Shown here: positions 24,469 through 35,470 of the stretch, piece after piece
How the letters are laid out: the number at the start of each line of letters is the position of its first letter
Numbering within the stretch: the first letter of the stretch is position 1
Source of the DNA: Lenzites betulinus
Lineage: Eukaryota; Basidiomycota; Agaricomycetes; Polyporales; Polyporaceae
Assembly (NCBI GenBank): GCA_022264855.1
Contig: JABYQU010000002.1
Location: 124,001-188,000, forward strand
DNA: 64,000 bases
Direction of reading: 5' to 3'
Made by a program: the position numbers and the translations under genes
Notes under the pieces: model-generated
What the model was told of the DNA's origin: nothing
The model's database searches: none
What the model saw: only the letters and a program-made list of their open reading frames with translations

Positions 24469-24800
24469 GCTAGGCCGTTTCCTCTGAATCTCTACAGGAC
24501 CTGTTCGGGGAGGTCGGATGGAGAAACCGAGGCAAGCTGGATGGGTCTTGCTAAGCTTCAGCTGAGCTTGAAGTTGAGGTTATCGGCCGCAAGACACCCG
24601 GGCCGTGGCGCCCGCGTCGAGGTGTAGGTGGCAGTGCTACTCTGCGCGCGGAACAGTATCAGTCTGCCCGGCCCGTTCTTACTCTCGGAGGTGCTGAAGT
24701 CGACCAGATGCAGATGGTATTGCAAAAAAATAATGAATGGGCTTCAGTCCGGAGGGTGGATCTCTGCGCAAGTACTGTACTGTGAGGAGTGCAAAAACTA
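24469..24800. promoter_or_regulatory. Upstream region of the amidohydrolase gene
   Basis: 332 bases between the amidohydrolase start and the 3' end of the tRNA gene. It holds the amidohydrolase promoter and the Pol III terminator. No ORF is convincing. Confidence 0.4.
24793..24797 (-). terminator. Pol III oligo-T terminator of tRNA-Glu
   Basis: Five consecutive T on the minus strand start four bases after the tRNA 3' end, the usual RNA polymerase III termination signal. Confidence 0.75.
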
Positions 24801-24872
24801 TTCCGAAACGGGGAATCGAACCCCGGGCTATCGCGTGAGAGGCGATAATGTTAGCCACTACACCATATCGGA
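24801..24872 (-). tRNA. tRNA-Glu (anticodon CUC)
   Basis: The 72-base minus-strand cloverleaf has a 5' acceptor TCCGATA, D arm GTGT/ACAT, anticodon stem ATCGC/GCGAT with loop CTCTCAC (anticodon CTC), variable loop AGCC, T arm CGGGG/CCCCG with loop TTCGATT, 3' acceptor TTTCGGA and discriminator A. The 5' end closely matches fungal tRNA-Glu genes. There is no intron. The acceptor has one U:U mismatch (positions 6-67). A box (TGGTGTAGTGG) and B box (GGTTCGATTCC) are intact. It lies between the amidohydrolase and TFIIIA genes. Confidence 0.93.
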
Positions 24873-25062
24873 TGTATTAGTCGGCAACGGAAAACAAATA
24901 TCCTCCTCCTCAGCAGATATGAATCTAGAAAAACCTGCTATTTAAGCAGATCAGACGCAAAGCTATAAGAACGCCATTACAGTGGGCTGAAAATACAAAT
25001 CCAAGCAGACGACGACAGAACATGACCATGGGGAAGGCGTATGAGAGAGGAGGGCGCATGGA

Positions 25063-26830
25063 CTAGGCGTTCCTTGCGAGGCGCTTCTGGAGATGGACCC
25101 ATTTGTCCGCTTTCTCTCGCTCGACAGATACACCGTGTTCGGCTTGTAGGTGACGGCGGAGGTCGTACGCCCGACTGAAGACATACTGACAGTCGTTCCT
25201 CCGCTTGCTACTCGACGCGGCGGAAGCTGCTACGGCCCCATCTTCCGGTGAGCCCTCCGCGGAGAGAGCCGCAGGAAGATGAGGGTACGGGCACTGGAGC
25301 TTGTTGGCTTGCTGGATGGCCTCCCTAGCGCGTGTAGCGTACGCGCTGCCAGTGATGAAGTCGATGTCCATGGTCCCGTCTGCCATGAGTGCGGAATCGG
25401 ATGGTTCGTCGTTATCTGCCCCTGATCCAGAGTCTGAACCTGGGCCGTCTCCGTATTCGTCCTCGTCTTCAGATGAGCTCCGAGGTGCGTGTAATTTGGC
25501 AAGGTGGCGCTGCAAGAGGTGTTTATACCCAAAGGCGCGCTGGCACTGCTCATGGGGGCAGACGAAGTCCCGCCGCCCCAGGTGCGCGATGTTGTGATGT
25601 GTCGTCAACGCCTTTTTCTGTAATCGGATCGGTCAATTTTAGGCAAATGTTTGCGTGAAGCGGGAGGTCTTACGGATTTGAAGTCTTTATCGCATCCGGC
25701 GACGTCGCAGGCCCAATCCCTCCCAACTTCTCCACCGCGACGCCGTTTGCGAGGACGCTCTTCGTCTTCGGTGTCGGGGTCCGCGACGGCACCGTCCATG
25801 TCACCCTCTTCATCGCGTTGGGCATGGATCTTCAAGTGCGCACGCAATCCCTTCTGCTGCGTAAACGTCTTCCCGTTGCATAAAGGATGGGGACACGTTG
25901 GCGGGTGCGCGGTGCGCATGTGGTGTTGCAGCGCCGACCACGTGAAATAATAGGCTGGCTCCACGCCCTCCGTAGGAAGACACGACTTGTGCACGCACGT
26001 ATAACGTTTGACTGCAATGTGATGTGTGAGATCCCATATTCGTGCGTGATGCTGTCATAGGGAATTACCGTCGTGGGTCTTCGCATGTGCAGTCAGCTTT
26101 TGATTCGTTGCGAATGATTTTGTGCAGTCGGCGTGTTCGCAGCGGTATGGTTTCGTACCAGGCGGGGAGTGAGCCTGACATACGTGCTCTCGCAGCTGAT
26201 GATGCTTTGAGAACGCTGCATTGCATTCGACTTCGTTGCACTTAATGCATGGCTGAGTACTCGATCATTCGTACAAAATATGTGAGGCTGACCTTGAAAG
26301 GCTTCTCTCCCCTGTGCAACTCGCTGTGCACACGAAGATGCTGCGAGGTCCAGAACCGTTTTCCGCACCCTTCCTCCTCGCAGGCGAAGGGCTTGGAAGA
26401 ACTGGGCAGATGCGTCCGCGCGTGTGCCTGGAGGTGATGTTCGCGCAGGTATGATTTGTTGCACATCGAGCATACAAATGGCCGCTGTATGGTGGCTGAG
26501 TATGTTTTCGGCGGGCAGCTGGATTTTACGCACGTCTCCGGTATGCGAGCGTTCGTGCTCGGCTAGTCGGGAAGGCTTAGAGTACGACTTCGTACACCCT
26601 TCATGATTGCAAGCGTAGCGCTTCTGTCCTCTTGGCGCAGGCACACGAGGAGACAGCGCGTGCACCTCCGAGGCCTGACCGAGTTCATACTCGGACTCAG
26701 TGTACGTAGGGTCGTTCTCGCAGCTTGGAGAAGGCGATGAGAGGTGGATTACAAGAGAGTCGCGGTGCTTCCGCTTCCGCAGAGTAATTGTAGTCGCAGT
26801 AGAACTCGACGGGTCCATTATCCTTGTCAT
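25063..26830 (-). CDS. Transcription factor IIIA (nine C2H2 zinc fingers)
   Basis: Binds the internal promoter of 5S rRNA genes and recruits TFIIIC and Pol III; TFIIIA also binds 5S RNA. The start is 26830 (MTRIMDPSSS) or the second ATG at 26818. Fingers in order: YACNHEGCTKSYSKPSRLAE, then CSMCNKSYLREHHLQAHARTH, then CEEEGCGKRFWTSQHLRVH, CNEVECNAAFSKHHQLREH, CEHADCTKSFATNQKLTAH, a longer sixth finger (CVHKSC...HHMRTAH), CPHPLCNGKTFTQQKGLRAH, CDVAGCDKDFKSKKALTTHH and CPHEQCQRAFGYKHLLQRH. An acidic spacer with nuclear-type RPRKRRRGG separates fingers 7 and 8. The long acidic insert after finger 9 and the remnant CQYVFSRAYDLRRHLQAEH end the protein. Finger number and the linker pattern are as in fungal TFIIIA. 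It is divergent from RPC5/Rpc37. Confidence 0.88.
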
Positions 26831-26964
26831 CGTCGATCCCGGGGCGCGGTTGGTGGAAGGTGGCGGAAGGGAGAGCAGTGATCGGCAGGAAATTTACGCG
26901 CCCTCGACGCGCTCATTAATTTGTCGAGGCACGGTCATAAGCGCCGCGTCAAGCTGCCGCGACC
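26831..26964. promoter_or_regulatory. Shared promoter of TFIIIA and RPC5, with inverted repeat
   Basis: Only 134 bases separate the two start codons (146 if TFIIIA starts at 26818), so both core promoters overlap here. A perfect 7-base inverted repeat, CCTCGAC (26902-26908) and GTCGAGG (26923-26929), flanks a 14-base AT-containing centre (gcgctcattaattt) near the RPC5 end of the interval. It could be a protein-binding site; this is inference. Confidence 0.6.
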
Positions 26965-27926
26965 ATGGAGGGCGAAGACAGGCTCGTCAGCGTCATCCCG
27001 GTGCACTTCACCAATGGCCTCCATCCAAACATCCAGCTGCACCAGTTTCCACTCCTTACGCGACCACTCGAGGTTCCGCCGTCGGCCGCGGCGAGCGGGA
27101 AGCGCATCCGCGCACGCGTGAAGCCGAACATCAAGCGTCTTGAGGTCCATGTCCCAGTCGATACCCGACCAGAGGTCTGGAATACAGATCGCTCGCAGGC
27201 CCTGGGGTCAGCGCGCGTAGAGGACGACAAGGAGAAAAACCAGGAGCTGCCGAAGGTGAAGCAGCGCGAGGGAGAGGAGCCGCGGCTGTCGGAGGTGCGG
27301 ATGCGCAGCGAGCAGGTCTCTCAGTCGGGTTCATATGTTCTGGGCGTGTTGAGGGATGGTGAGTACGCATCTACGTCCTGTGCAAGTAGCGATACCGATA
27401 AGGACTCTGTACAGGCCGTTTGCACCTCCATCCGATCAGCGAGACCCACCAGTTCCGCCCTACCTTGACTTACATGGACATGCACACGCGGAAAGCAAGG
27501 CGAAACCGCGGCGGGGACGATTCGGACGAAGACGATGGCCCACCACCCGATCCCGATGAACCTGCACCACCACCAGCCCCGAAGAAAGAGAAGAAGCCGA
27601 CAGGGGAGGCGAGAGAGGTACAGGTCGCCGTGCGGAAAACTGGGGAAGGTTCAGGGCTGCAGTTCCAGGGCGGCATGACCCAGGTGCGGAGAGAGATGTT
27701 GACCCTGATCCATGCGGAAGAAGACGAACGATGGGAAGACTTCGAGTACTGCGGTGGAGAGGTAGGATGGGCTTTTATGGTCTCCATAATATATGCTAAT
27801 GAGATCCTTCACCAACAGACCACAGAGGCCAACGAAGCGTTTGAGTCCGTGTTCTCGACGTCCTTCCAGGAGCTCGAATGTAAGAGTGATATCACAAGTC
27901 TACTGAAGGACGTCCCCGGTTTGTAA
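26965..27926 (+). CDS. RPC37: RNA polymerase III subunit RPC5 / Rpc37
   Basis: TFIIF-like Pol III subunit that forms a heterodimer with Rpc53 and acts in initiation, termination and reinitiation. Exons are 26965-27358, 27415-27761 and 27819-27926, coding 282 residues. Family blocks: VSVIPVHFTNGLHPNIQLHQ, FPLLTRPLEVPPS, GKRIRARVKPNIKRLEVHVP, VDTRPEVWNTDRS, ARVEDDKEKNQE, then SQSGSYVLGVLRDGRLHLHP, followed by HQFRPTLTYMDM. A Pro/Asp/Glu-rich linker is followed by FQGGMTQVRREMLTLI, AEEDERWEDFEY, and the C-terminal helix SDITSLLKDVPGL. The N-terminal part is the dimerisation domain. Length fits fungal Rpc37. The divergent neighbour encodes TFIIIA. Confidence 0.92.
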
Positions 27927-28181
27927 CATGTACCGCCGTGGACTTTTGAACGCTGTTGTATTATATTTGCGCTTTGCGTGTGCCACTCACTCTCTGCACC
28001 CTGTGTCTGCAAAGCCACGCGATCGCAATCCCGGATCCAGATCCCTCGAGAAGACAGACGTATTCCTTGTTCGGCTCCGCGTTCTTCGGAGAGAAATCAG
28101 ACTTGGGCTTCTGCGCGTGTAGCGCTGTATCTTGACCCCTACCATCGACCTACCTGCCTTCAGATACTCTATTCCGGCTCC

Positions 28182-31100
28182 ATGGACGACTTGAGCGACA
28201 CGGAATCCGAGTCGAGCGCGTCAGCGGCTGGCTGGGATGCAGCAGACTTCATGCAGATGGCCGCTGAGCTCGGGCGCATTGAGGAGACACCGGCCAATTT
28301 CCTCGACTTACGCAACGCGTTCGAAACGTTGAGTAGCCTCGATATATGCGCTGTAGAAACTGTGAGTCGATCGTCGGACTCGCTGGGATTTTCTCTATCT
28401 AATACTCAACCACGTGTGCAGGACGAGCAAATGCACGAGGTCATACAGCGTGTATCAAACAGCATATTGTCCTTTCTCGACTGCATTGCAACTACCGACC
28501 AGCCGCACGCGTACGACCTAGAAGAGATGCGGAGAAACCTGTCTGTCATCTGTAAGACCTCCCTTTCATCTGTTCCATTAACGCGCCATGATGGACATCC
28601 TCATCCACAGTGAACGAGTGCCATATGGCTTTGCTTCTCGAGTACAGAACACTCTTCCGCACCATAGCCTCTCGAAACCTCGAGGGATCGACCACAGCAA
28701 TTGCGGTATGCTGGGTGGATATCATTCTCGCCAGACTCGGACAAGCTGTTGTCAACGCCTCGGGGTTACTCTGCGGAGTTCAGCCGTCCGACCAGGACCT
28801 CCCAGAGGCCTTGCGAGCCCAGAAAACCGATGATATGTTGCGGGCGGCGGTACAGCTACCTGGTATGGCTGGGCTGACATACAGCCAATGGAGTTTGCTC
28901 AATGCGCTTTTGCAGAAAAATGGTCGGGCATACAGCAGCTGCTCTGCTCCGAGCATGCCTCCCCCGCCGCTATCAGGCTAGCGTTCAGCCTCGTTTGGGG
29001 AATGACTGTCATGGCCACGCAGCTTGCAGAAAGCGACCAGCTTGTTCAAATGTGAGTAAGTCGGCGTATTTCACTTACTAACCGCTCATGATTCAGCTAG
29101 GGAGGGCTTGTTCAAAGTGCTCGAGCAGCGTATCAAGCAACGAGACAAAAAGATAGCCCAAGGAACTGATATGCATCGCGTGTATGTCAATGAGAACGAA
29201 CGTGTAATGTATGCGATGCTTGTCTCATTATATGCGGTAAGACTGTCTCTCTTCTAACTTTGTGGGGGTGACTGAATAGTATGGTCTTTAGTTCGCCGAT
29301 CCAGCTAGTATCCTCGGTGTCCAGTCGCCTTGTAGACCGCAAACACACGCCACTCTTCTGGAACTCATTCGGTTGATTCTACACCCAGAGGATACATCCT
29401 CAATCCCATGCGGCGTGTACCCCGTAACTGAACTAGACATTCCAAGAACAATTCTCCTGAAGTGGGGTTGTGCTCTACCTTGGTCGTGGAGAATCTGGAA
29501 TGACTCCCGACTGCATCACTCCGAAGTCGCTGAAACTTTGGTACGTTGTCTTACTGAGGATGATATCCATTCAGCCTGAGGCTCAAAGGCGTGGCAGACT
29601 GCTACCTGGTTACACCACCTCGAGGTGCCGGCAGTCGATATTCCCTCAGGCCATTCCCTCGATTGGTGGGACAACGATCTCGTGTATGCCCTTGAAAGCG
29701 ACTCATATTCGGCATTGTCGATGATGTCCGTGAGTGTGACTCGCTTCACATGTACCCTCTGGACTCACCCTTCAAAGCGTCTTCTCCTTGCAGTTCTCGT
29801 GGCCAAGGATACGATACCAGCAACTTACGATGATGTTGTCCGCGATGTACTACTCAAGGCATGCTGGAGTATCAATTACCTATCAGGAGCCGGTCGGTTG
29901 GACGAGGAGAGACTGTGCGCCTTGTACGGCATTCTCTTCGAGTTATTTCTTAGAATAGGTGAACAAGAACTCGAGTTGGCAGGTAGGTGCGAACGTCATC
30001 AGTTACGCCGACCATTCTGAAAAATTCTTGCAGTCAAGGACCTCATAGTCGAATCACTATCTTTTTCTACTGCTAGCCTCCGCCTTGCGGCGACACCCTT
30101 TGATGACCCACATTTGGAACACGTACTAGCATGGCGGCGGAGTCAGTTCTTATCGTTGAGTATTCGCGCTGTCAAAAGCTAACGGTATTAACAGGGCTTA
30201 GCCGTATGAATAGGTGAGTTTTTCAGCGTGCACTCCGCAATTACTGACATATGTGTGCAGATCTGTCGCACCTAACTCCGACAAGGACGATATTTCTACG
30301 TTAGAACTGCGAAACATCAGGCAAACCCTACAATTCCTTACTCTTGCGTGGTCGGTTGACTGCACTGCAGGTGTTTTGCCTGAGTCTCGGCTGCTCTTTT
30401 CGTCACTGCTGGATTGGCTTGAGTCTGAGCCTCTGGATTCTCTAGTCTGGACTATGCTTGGCGACGCTACGTTCGGTGCTTTGGCCTTGTCCCCTCATCT
30501 TGCTGCATCGTCTGAGTCGCAGCTAGGGGTTGACTTCATATGGGACCTCTTACAGGACGTGGATGCTACAGACCTTCCCTTGGCAGGTGAGCTCGACCCG
30601 TTAATAAGAGCGACCAGTACACCGACACCGCGCATAGCATCGCTCTCGACATATGTGGCAGCAACGGTGACCAAACGGATCGACAATTTGGCATACGCTG
30701 AAGCTTGGAACTACTTCCGGGACGTTGTTTTGCTGATTCTTAACCGCGAGTTTGTGGGAGCCGCAGAGCCCCTCGCCCTCCTGGTTTGCCCTTCGATATG
30801 TCGCGTGCTGGTGGCTTTGCTACAACACGCCCCTCCCGGGCCAAGTCAGTATTGTGTATTTTTGGATTAGATCGCGGGCTATACTCACCTTACCCACGCG
30901 TCTCAGAGCGTTATATGTTGGCATCGCCCTGGACAGGATGTATGATCATGCACATGAAAAACGTCTCGGTCGACCATCCGGCAGAATCTGTCGAATACAA
31001 CGCGATTCTTGGCGAGCTCATCGGGTCTTCGGTGGAAGCTCTGTGCGAACAGGTATTTACTACTTCAGCTTTCACATTGGGAGGTACCTTATGCTACCAC

Positions 31101-31272
31101 AGCTGGCGGCTGCAACTTCTACTGCTCCTACTACAGGACATGGGGGAGTAAGTCGCTGCCTTTAGCTTAGTAGATCAGCTCTGATCAATTTGTTCGACAG
31201 TCAAATCCTTCGGCCACGAAAGAGCTGACATACTGCTGGCATGAGTCGCGTCCCTGTCTTATTACAGCTTGA
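28182..31272 (+). CDS. Unrecognised large helical protein
   Basis: I do not recognise a family. The start at 28182 (MDDLSDTESESSAS) follows a short leader and has an acidic first segment. Exons then join in frame through DEQMHEVIQRVSNSILSFLD, NECHMALLLEYRTLFRTIAS, a 55-base intron (gtatgg...ttttgcag near 28862-28916) to EKWSGIQQLLCSEH, AFSLVWGMTVMATQLAESDQ, GLFKVLEQRIKQRDKKI, LLELIRLILHPED, LDWWDNDLVYALESDSYSAL, VVRDVLLKACWSINYLSGAG, ELRNIRQTLQFLTLAWSVDC and YMLASPWTGCMIMH. The last exons read about LAAATSTAPTTGHGG and SNPSATKELTYCWHES, ending at 31272, less certain. Alternating amphipathic helices suggest an alpha-solenoid. There are no predicted membrane spans. It may be basidiomycete-specific. 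Thirteen or more exons, all open, so it looks functional. Confidence 0.68.
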
Positions 31273-31357
31273 CCGTGTCGTATGTTTTGTTCGTACGGTA
31301 GAGATGTAACTGTATGACGTCTGCGGCGTAGACGCGCGGGGTTATAGACGCGTCGTG

Positions 31358-31363
31358 CACGTG
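31358..31363. promoter_or_regulatory. CACGTG E-box upstream of the LIM gene
   Basis: A palindromic CACGTG, part of the 12-mer CACGTGACCGCG, lies 177 bases before the LIM protein start. The same 12-mer is found upstream of the J-domain gene at 48592. The binding factor (bHLH type) is inferred from the motif only. Confidence 0.4.
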
Positions 31364-31539
31364 ACCGCGAATGCAACGCGGTTTGGATTTCCCGATTTGA
31401 GGAGTTCTTGAACGTAACCGTCTCGTTCGAAGCTCGGACTGTTCCTGCACACGCGCTCTCGGTCTCACTCCTTCTCTCACGACTCACGCTGCTCGCTGTC
31501 TACCCGGTCTTTTCTCCATTCTTCACTGTACACACTTCA

Positions 31540-34500
31540 ATGGGATTCTGCAGAAGATGCGGTGACATTGTCGTCGGCCCCCGCTGCAAATGCGGTGGCT
31601 CTTCAGTCGGTAGGCAAATCAACACGCCGTTACAATGTGCCCGTTACAAATCTCCCTGTAGCGCCTGTTGTTAAGTGGAATCAGGAAGAGGCGAAGACAC
31701 AGGATCCTTGGTCCAAGACATATGTGACTCGCGACAAGCCTACGCCTAAACCGCTTCAGAGAACGAACACGGGCCAGGGATTCCAGTCTACTGGCCCATC
31801 TGCTACAGGATCCCCGACCAAACGCTTTCCCCGTCCGGAGTCCCAGAAGCCTTCAACTGTATCCCTTGACCGTCGCGTTTCGGCCCACATTGCTTCTTCC
31901 ACATCTGTTGTTCGCCCCCCTTCTCCTCTCAAACAGTCTACCTCGGCCTCTCCAGACGACGATCTTGTATCTGTCAAACCGGAAGAGGGTATCCTGCCCA
32001 ACTTGAACAGCGGCTCTCGCCTTGCCAAAGTCTATGGATCTGTGCTACAGCCTAAGGAAACCCTCTCGACGTTCATCTGTGCTCTCTGCTCCTCACCATT
32101 CCCGCCTGATGCTACAATATACCCGGACCCCTCTACCATCCGCCCCGGACTACCCTTCGAAGACGTGGGCTCTGGTACCCGTTTCCTCTGCCGCCCCTGT
32201 TTCACTGCCAACGGTGGCTCCAAAGGCGACTGCCCTGCTTGCGGAAAGGCCGTCCTGATCTTGAAGAGTGAAGGTGGCTTTGTCGAGACAAGCGGCAAAG
32301 TATGGCATAAGCGATGCTTCTGCTGCGAAGGCTGCTTCAAGAACATCGGTGATCATCCCATGGTCGACCTACTTGGCAGGCCGAGCTGTGCAGACTGCTT
32401 CGAGAGTTGCCTGAAGCGTCCTTCGGGCAACACCCCTCGCCGTCGCAAGGACTCGGAAGATGAGCGCAGTAATCTAGGAGGCACCCGGCGCACCAGTAAG
32501 ATCGAGCGCGAAGGCAGTCCTGCATTGGAGGAGCTCGAAGCGCGACTGGGTATACGCAGTCGTGATAACACACCGACCGCGGAGAGCCGAGGTGCACGCT
32601 TCCTCCACAATTCATCCAGCCCCTCCACATATGCTCCTACCTCACCAATCAGTCCCGTCAGTAAGCGGTATACCACCATGTTCGCTGGAGATGCCAGTCC
32701 GACGGCCGAGAGACTTGCTGCTCGGGCACGAGCCAACTCTTCTTCTAGTGTAGGATCTCCTTCGGCCCGCGAAGCCCTCTCTCGATACCAAGGCTCCGAC
32801 ACCTCTCCGACGAGAAACGGGAGCCCCCTGTCGCGACGGTCTCACGGCCGTCTACGATCTCCGGAGCCTGACGGAAATGAGGGCTCTCCTATCTCTGCTC
32901 GTCTCACTGGCACGGGTAGTCCTCGCTACGGCAGCCCCGTATCCTCGAAACCTCCTACTGCGGATGCCATCGAGGAAATGAAGCAGCGATTCCTGAGGCA
33001 GGCTTCTCCAAGCCCAGGCCCACCCACGCATGCTGCTTCATCTTCTACTACCACTACACCCACTCGGTCCGCGCGCCGTTCACGTTCCCGCCCTCGCTCT
33101 AGCGGTACCCCCTCTGGCTTCCCTGACGACGGAGGCTTGGGAGAGCCCCTACAGCCTCAGTCGACTCCGGGGTCGATCGCCCCGCTACGCATCGTACGCC
33201 GCGACAACACCGGTGGAGCGAGCCAAGTTCAGCGAAATGACACTGGCACAAGTGGCTATGTCCGTCGCGATCATACAGGCGGAGCGAGTTTTGTGAAGCG
33301 GGATACCACTAGCGGATCAAATTACGTACAGCGAGACAACACAGGTGGCCCCAGTTACGTGCGACGTGACAACACCGGGGGCACAAACTACCTGCGCCGC
33401 GACAACACAGGCAACACGGACTTCGTACGAGCCGAAATTACGGGGAACACCGACTACACTTTGAAAGCGGACCGCACAGGCGATGCAGAGGTCGAGTCGC
33501 TTTTGGGTGAATTCCCCACTGTGCCCACAGGGGACCTCATCGACCTCAGCTCCGACACCTCGATGAGCTCCATCTCCTCCAATATCACCCATGGGTCTCT
33601 CTCTCGTCTCCCTCGCCCCACACGCGGTTTGACCTCCCCGGACTCTAGGCGTATAGGTCTTGGGTTACGTATGAGCACCTCGCGGACGTCGCTATCTACC
33701 GACTACTCCGTCCCGCCCACCCCGGATCTCGCTGGCGACTTCTCGGATGCCGCCACCCAGTCCAGCGGCCCGTCGACCCCTCCCTCGCTCAGTCCGCCTT
33801 CGAGGCGCACACGGGCCGAAGCAGACAACGGCATCGCGGCCCAGCACACTGGCGGTAACGGCAAGGGCGAAGCCACGACCCCTACGCCCAAATCACGCAT
33901 TCTCCCGCACGACCTTACGATACCGACACCCCTTCCTGCAGATGCGCGCTGCGCGAGGTGCAGCCTCCCGCTGTTCAGTCGCAAGGACGGCGGGAAATTC
34001 GTCACGGTGCCGGAGCTGCCGTCAAGCACCGGCGTGCCGCCGAAGACCTACCATGCGTCGTGCTTCCGCTGCACGGTGTGCGACCGCCTCTTCCAAGACA
34101 GCGAGGGCGGTCGTGCGGTGTTCGTGCGTAGTCCGAAGGGCGCGTGTCACGTTGAGGTAAGCCACCGGCCCATGTTTCAGGCTTCAGACGAGAAGTTTAT
34201 GCTAACGGGACCAACAGTGTGCGCCGCCCGAGAGGACCATCGTCCGCACCTATTCCGCAGCTATGCCCCGGTCTGCTCCAGCAGCGCAATCTCCGCCCAA
34301 GACATTCACCGCGACGTACCACCCAGCGAGCTCGAGCCGCTATGAGCCTCCTCCCCCGAAGACCGCGCCGCCCTCTCAGCAGTCGTTCGTCTTCCCGCAG
34401 CGGCGCTTCGGGAGCTCGTCGTCGTGCCCCGGGTGCCACAAGGCCGTGTCGCCCATGGAGCGCGGCGTCGTGCCCGGGCCCCAGGGCTCGCGCTGGCATG

Positions 34501-35099
34501 GGGCGTGTCTCGTCTGCGGCGGGAAGGACGCGCGTGGGCGCAGGAAGGGCGACGGCAAGCCTGGGTGCGGCAAGAAGCTCGACAGCGCGGCCAAGACCGA
34601 CAGAGACGGCGGGGTGTGGTGCCGCGAATGTTTGGTACGTACCGTTCCCCGCACTTTCGCGCTGCCGATTACAAGTACGACGAGACTGATGGGACAACAC
34701 TTACAGCTTCTCATGCCCGCGACGCACCGCAACTCCCCCTCGCCGACGCGCAGCACCCCGCTGGTGCCGACGCACACGGGGAACAAGGGCCCGTTCGGCG
34801 GCGGCGTCGCGCCGCAATTCACGGGCACGACGACACTCGCGCGCCAGTTCACGGGCCTCGGCGGGAGCGGCGACCCCGCGCTCATGCGGCAGCTCACGGG
34901 CGGCGGGCTCAGCCCGACGCGGCAGCTCACGTCGAGCCCGACGAAGATGTTCGACGGGCCGCGCCCGGGCGCGTCGCGCTACCCGCGCCCGAAGAGCGCG
35001 ATCGGCTTCGCGGCGCGCACGAAGAGCGAGGGCGGGGAGAGCCGCGGGATGTTCCTCGTGCGGCAGCTCACGGGCGGGCGCAACAAGGAGGTGGCGTAA
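31540..35099 (+). CDS. LIM domain protein with 11-residue tandem repeats
   Basis: Exons are 31540-31609, 31662-34156, 34218-34634 and 34707-35099, coding 1124 residues. The N-terminus has a small Cys cluster (CRRCGDIVVGPRCKCGG). A LIM region begins at about residue 163 (CALCSSPF, FLCRPC), and a classical LIM follows at about 214: CPACGKAVLILK, VWHKRCFCCEGCFKNIGDHP, GRPSCADC. A long disordered Ser/Pro region carries nine 11-residue repeats (33191-33493). A second LIM starts near residue 787: CARCSLPLFSRKD, YHASCFRCTVCDRLFQD, and a third Cys-rich unit has CPGCHKAV, RWHGACLVCGGK and GVWCRECL. The C-terminus contains RQFTG/RQLTG motifs. LIM domains mediate protein contacts, often at polarity or actin sites (compare paxillin-like Pxl1). 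That localisation is inferred. An E-box lies upstream. Confidence 0.85.
33191..33493 (+). repeat. In-frame tandem repeat, 33-base unit (11 residues), about nine copies
   Basis: Units read IVRRDNTGGAS, QVQRNDTGTSG, YVRRDHTGGAS, FVKRDTTSGSN, YVQRDNTGGPS, YVRRDNTGGTN, YLRRDNTGNTD, FVRAEITGNTD and a diverged last unit. The consensus is aromatic-V-x-R-D-N-T-G-G-x-x. Codon use varies between copies, so the protein pattern is better kept than the DNA. Confidence 0.9.
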
Positions 35100-35470
35100 A
35101 TGCGCGTTGCGGGTGTAGTACATACGGAGGAGTGCTAGCGGAGAAAGCTGGTGGGTGTCGGAGTTGATGCAGGATCCGGAGTCCTTTGGTGGCGCGGTGA
35201 TCTAAGTGCGGACTGTAGTAGCAACTGACGGACTCTGTTCTCTCGACTGACGTTTGGCGTTTGTTCTGCCGTGGTTATGCGCACGCTTTCTGACCTGTTT
35301 TCGAGCCACGAGAAACGAATGTATTTGTTCTGTCTGTTCAAGCAGCAGCTGGCGAGAAGATGCTGCACTCTGGCAATCGAGGCACGGGTATATGTACATA
35401 AGGAGGGTTCGACGTGCGCGCGGGCTCGGGCTCAGGCTCGGTACACATGTTTTATCAGGTGCAATTACTA
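35100..35470. other. Convergent intergenic region
   Basis: 371 bases between the LIM gene stop and the GH3 gene stop. It should contain both 3' ends. No gene is seen. Confidence 0.4.
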
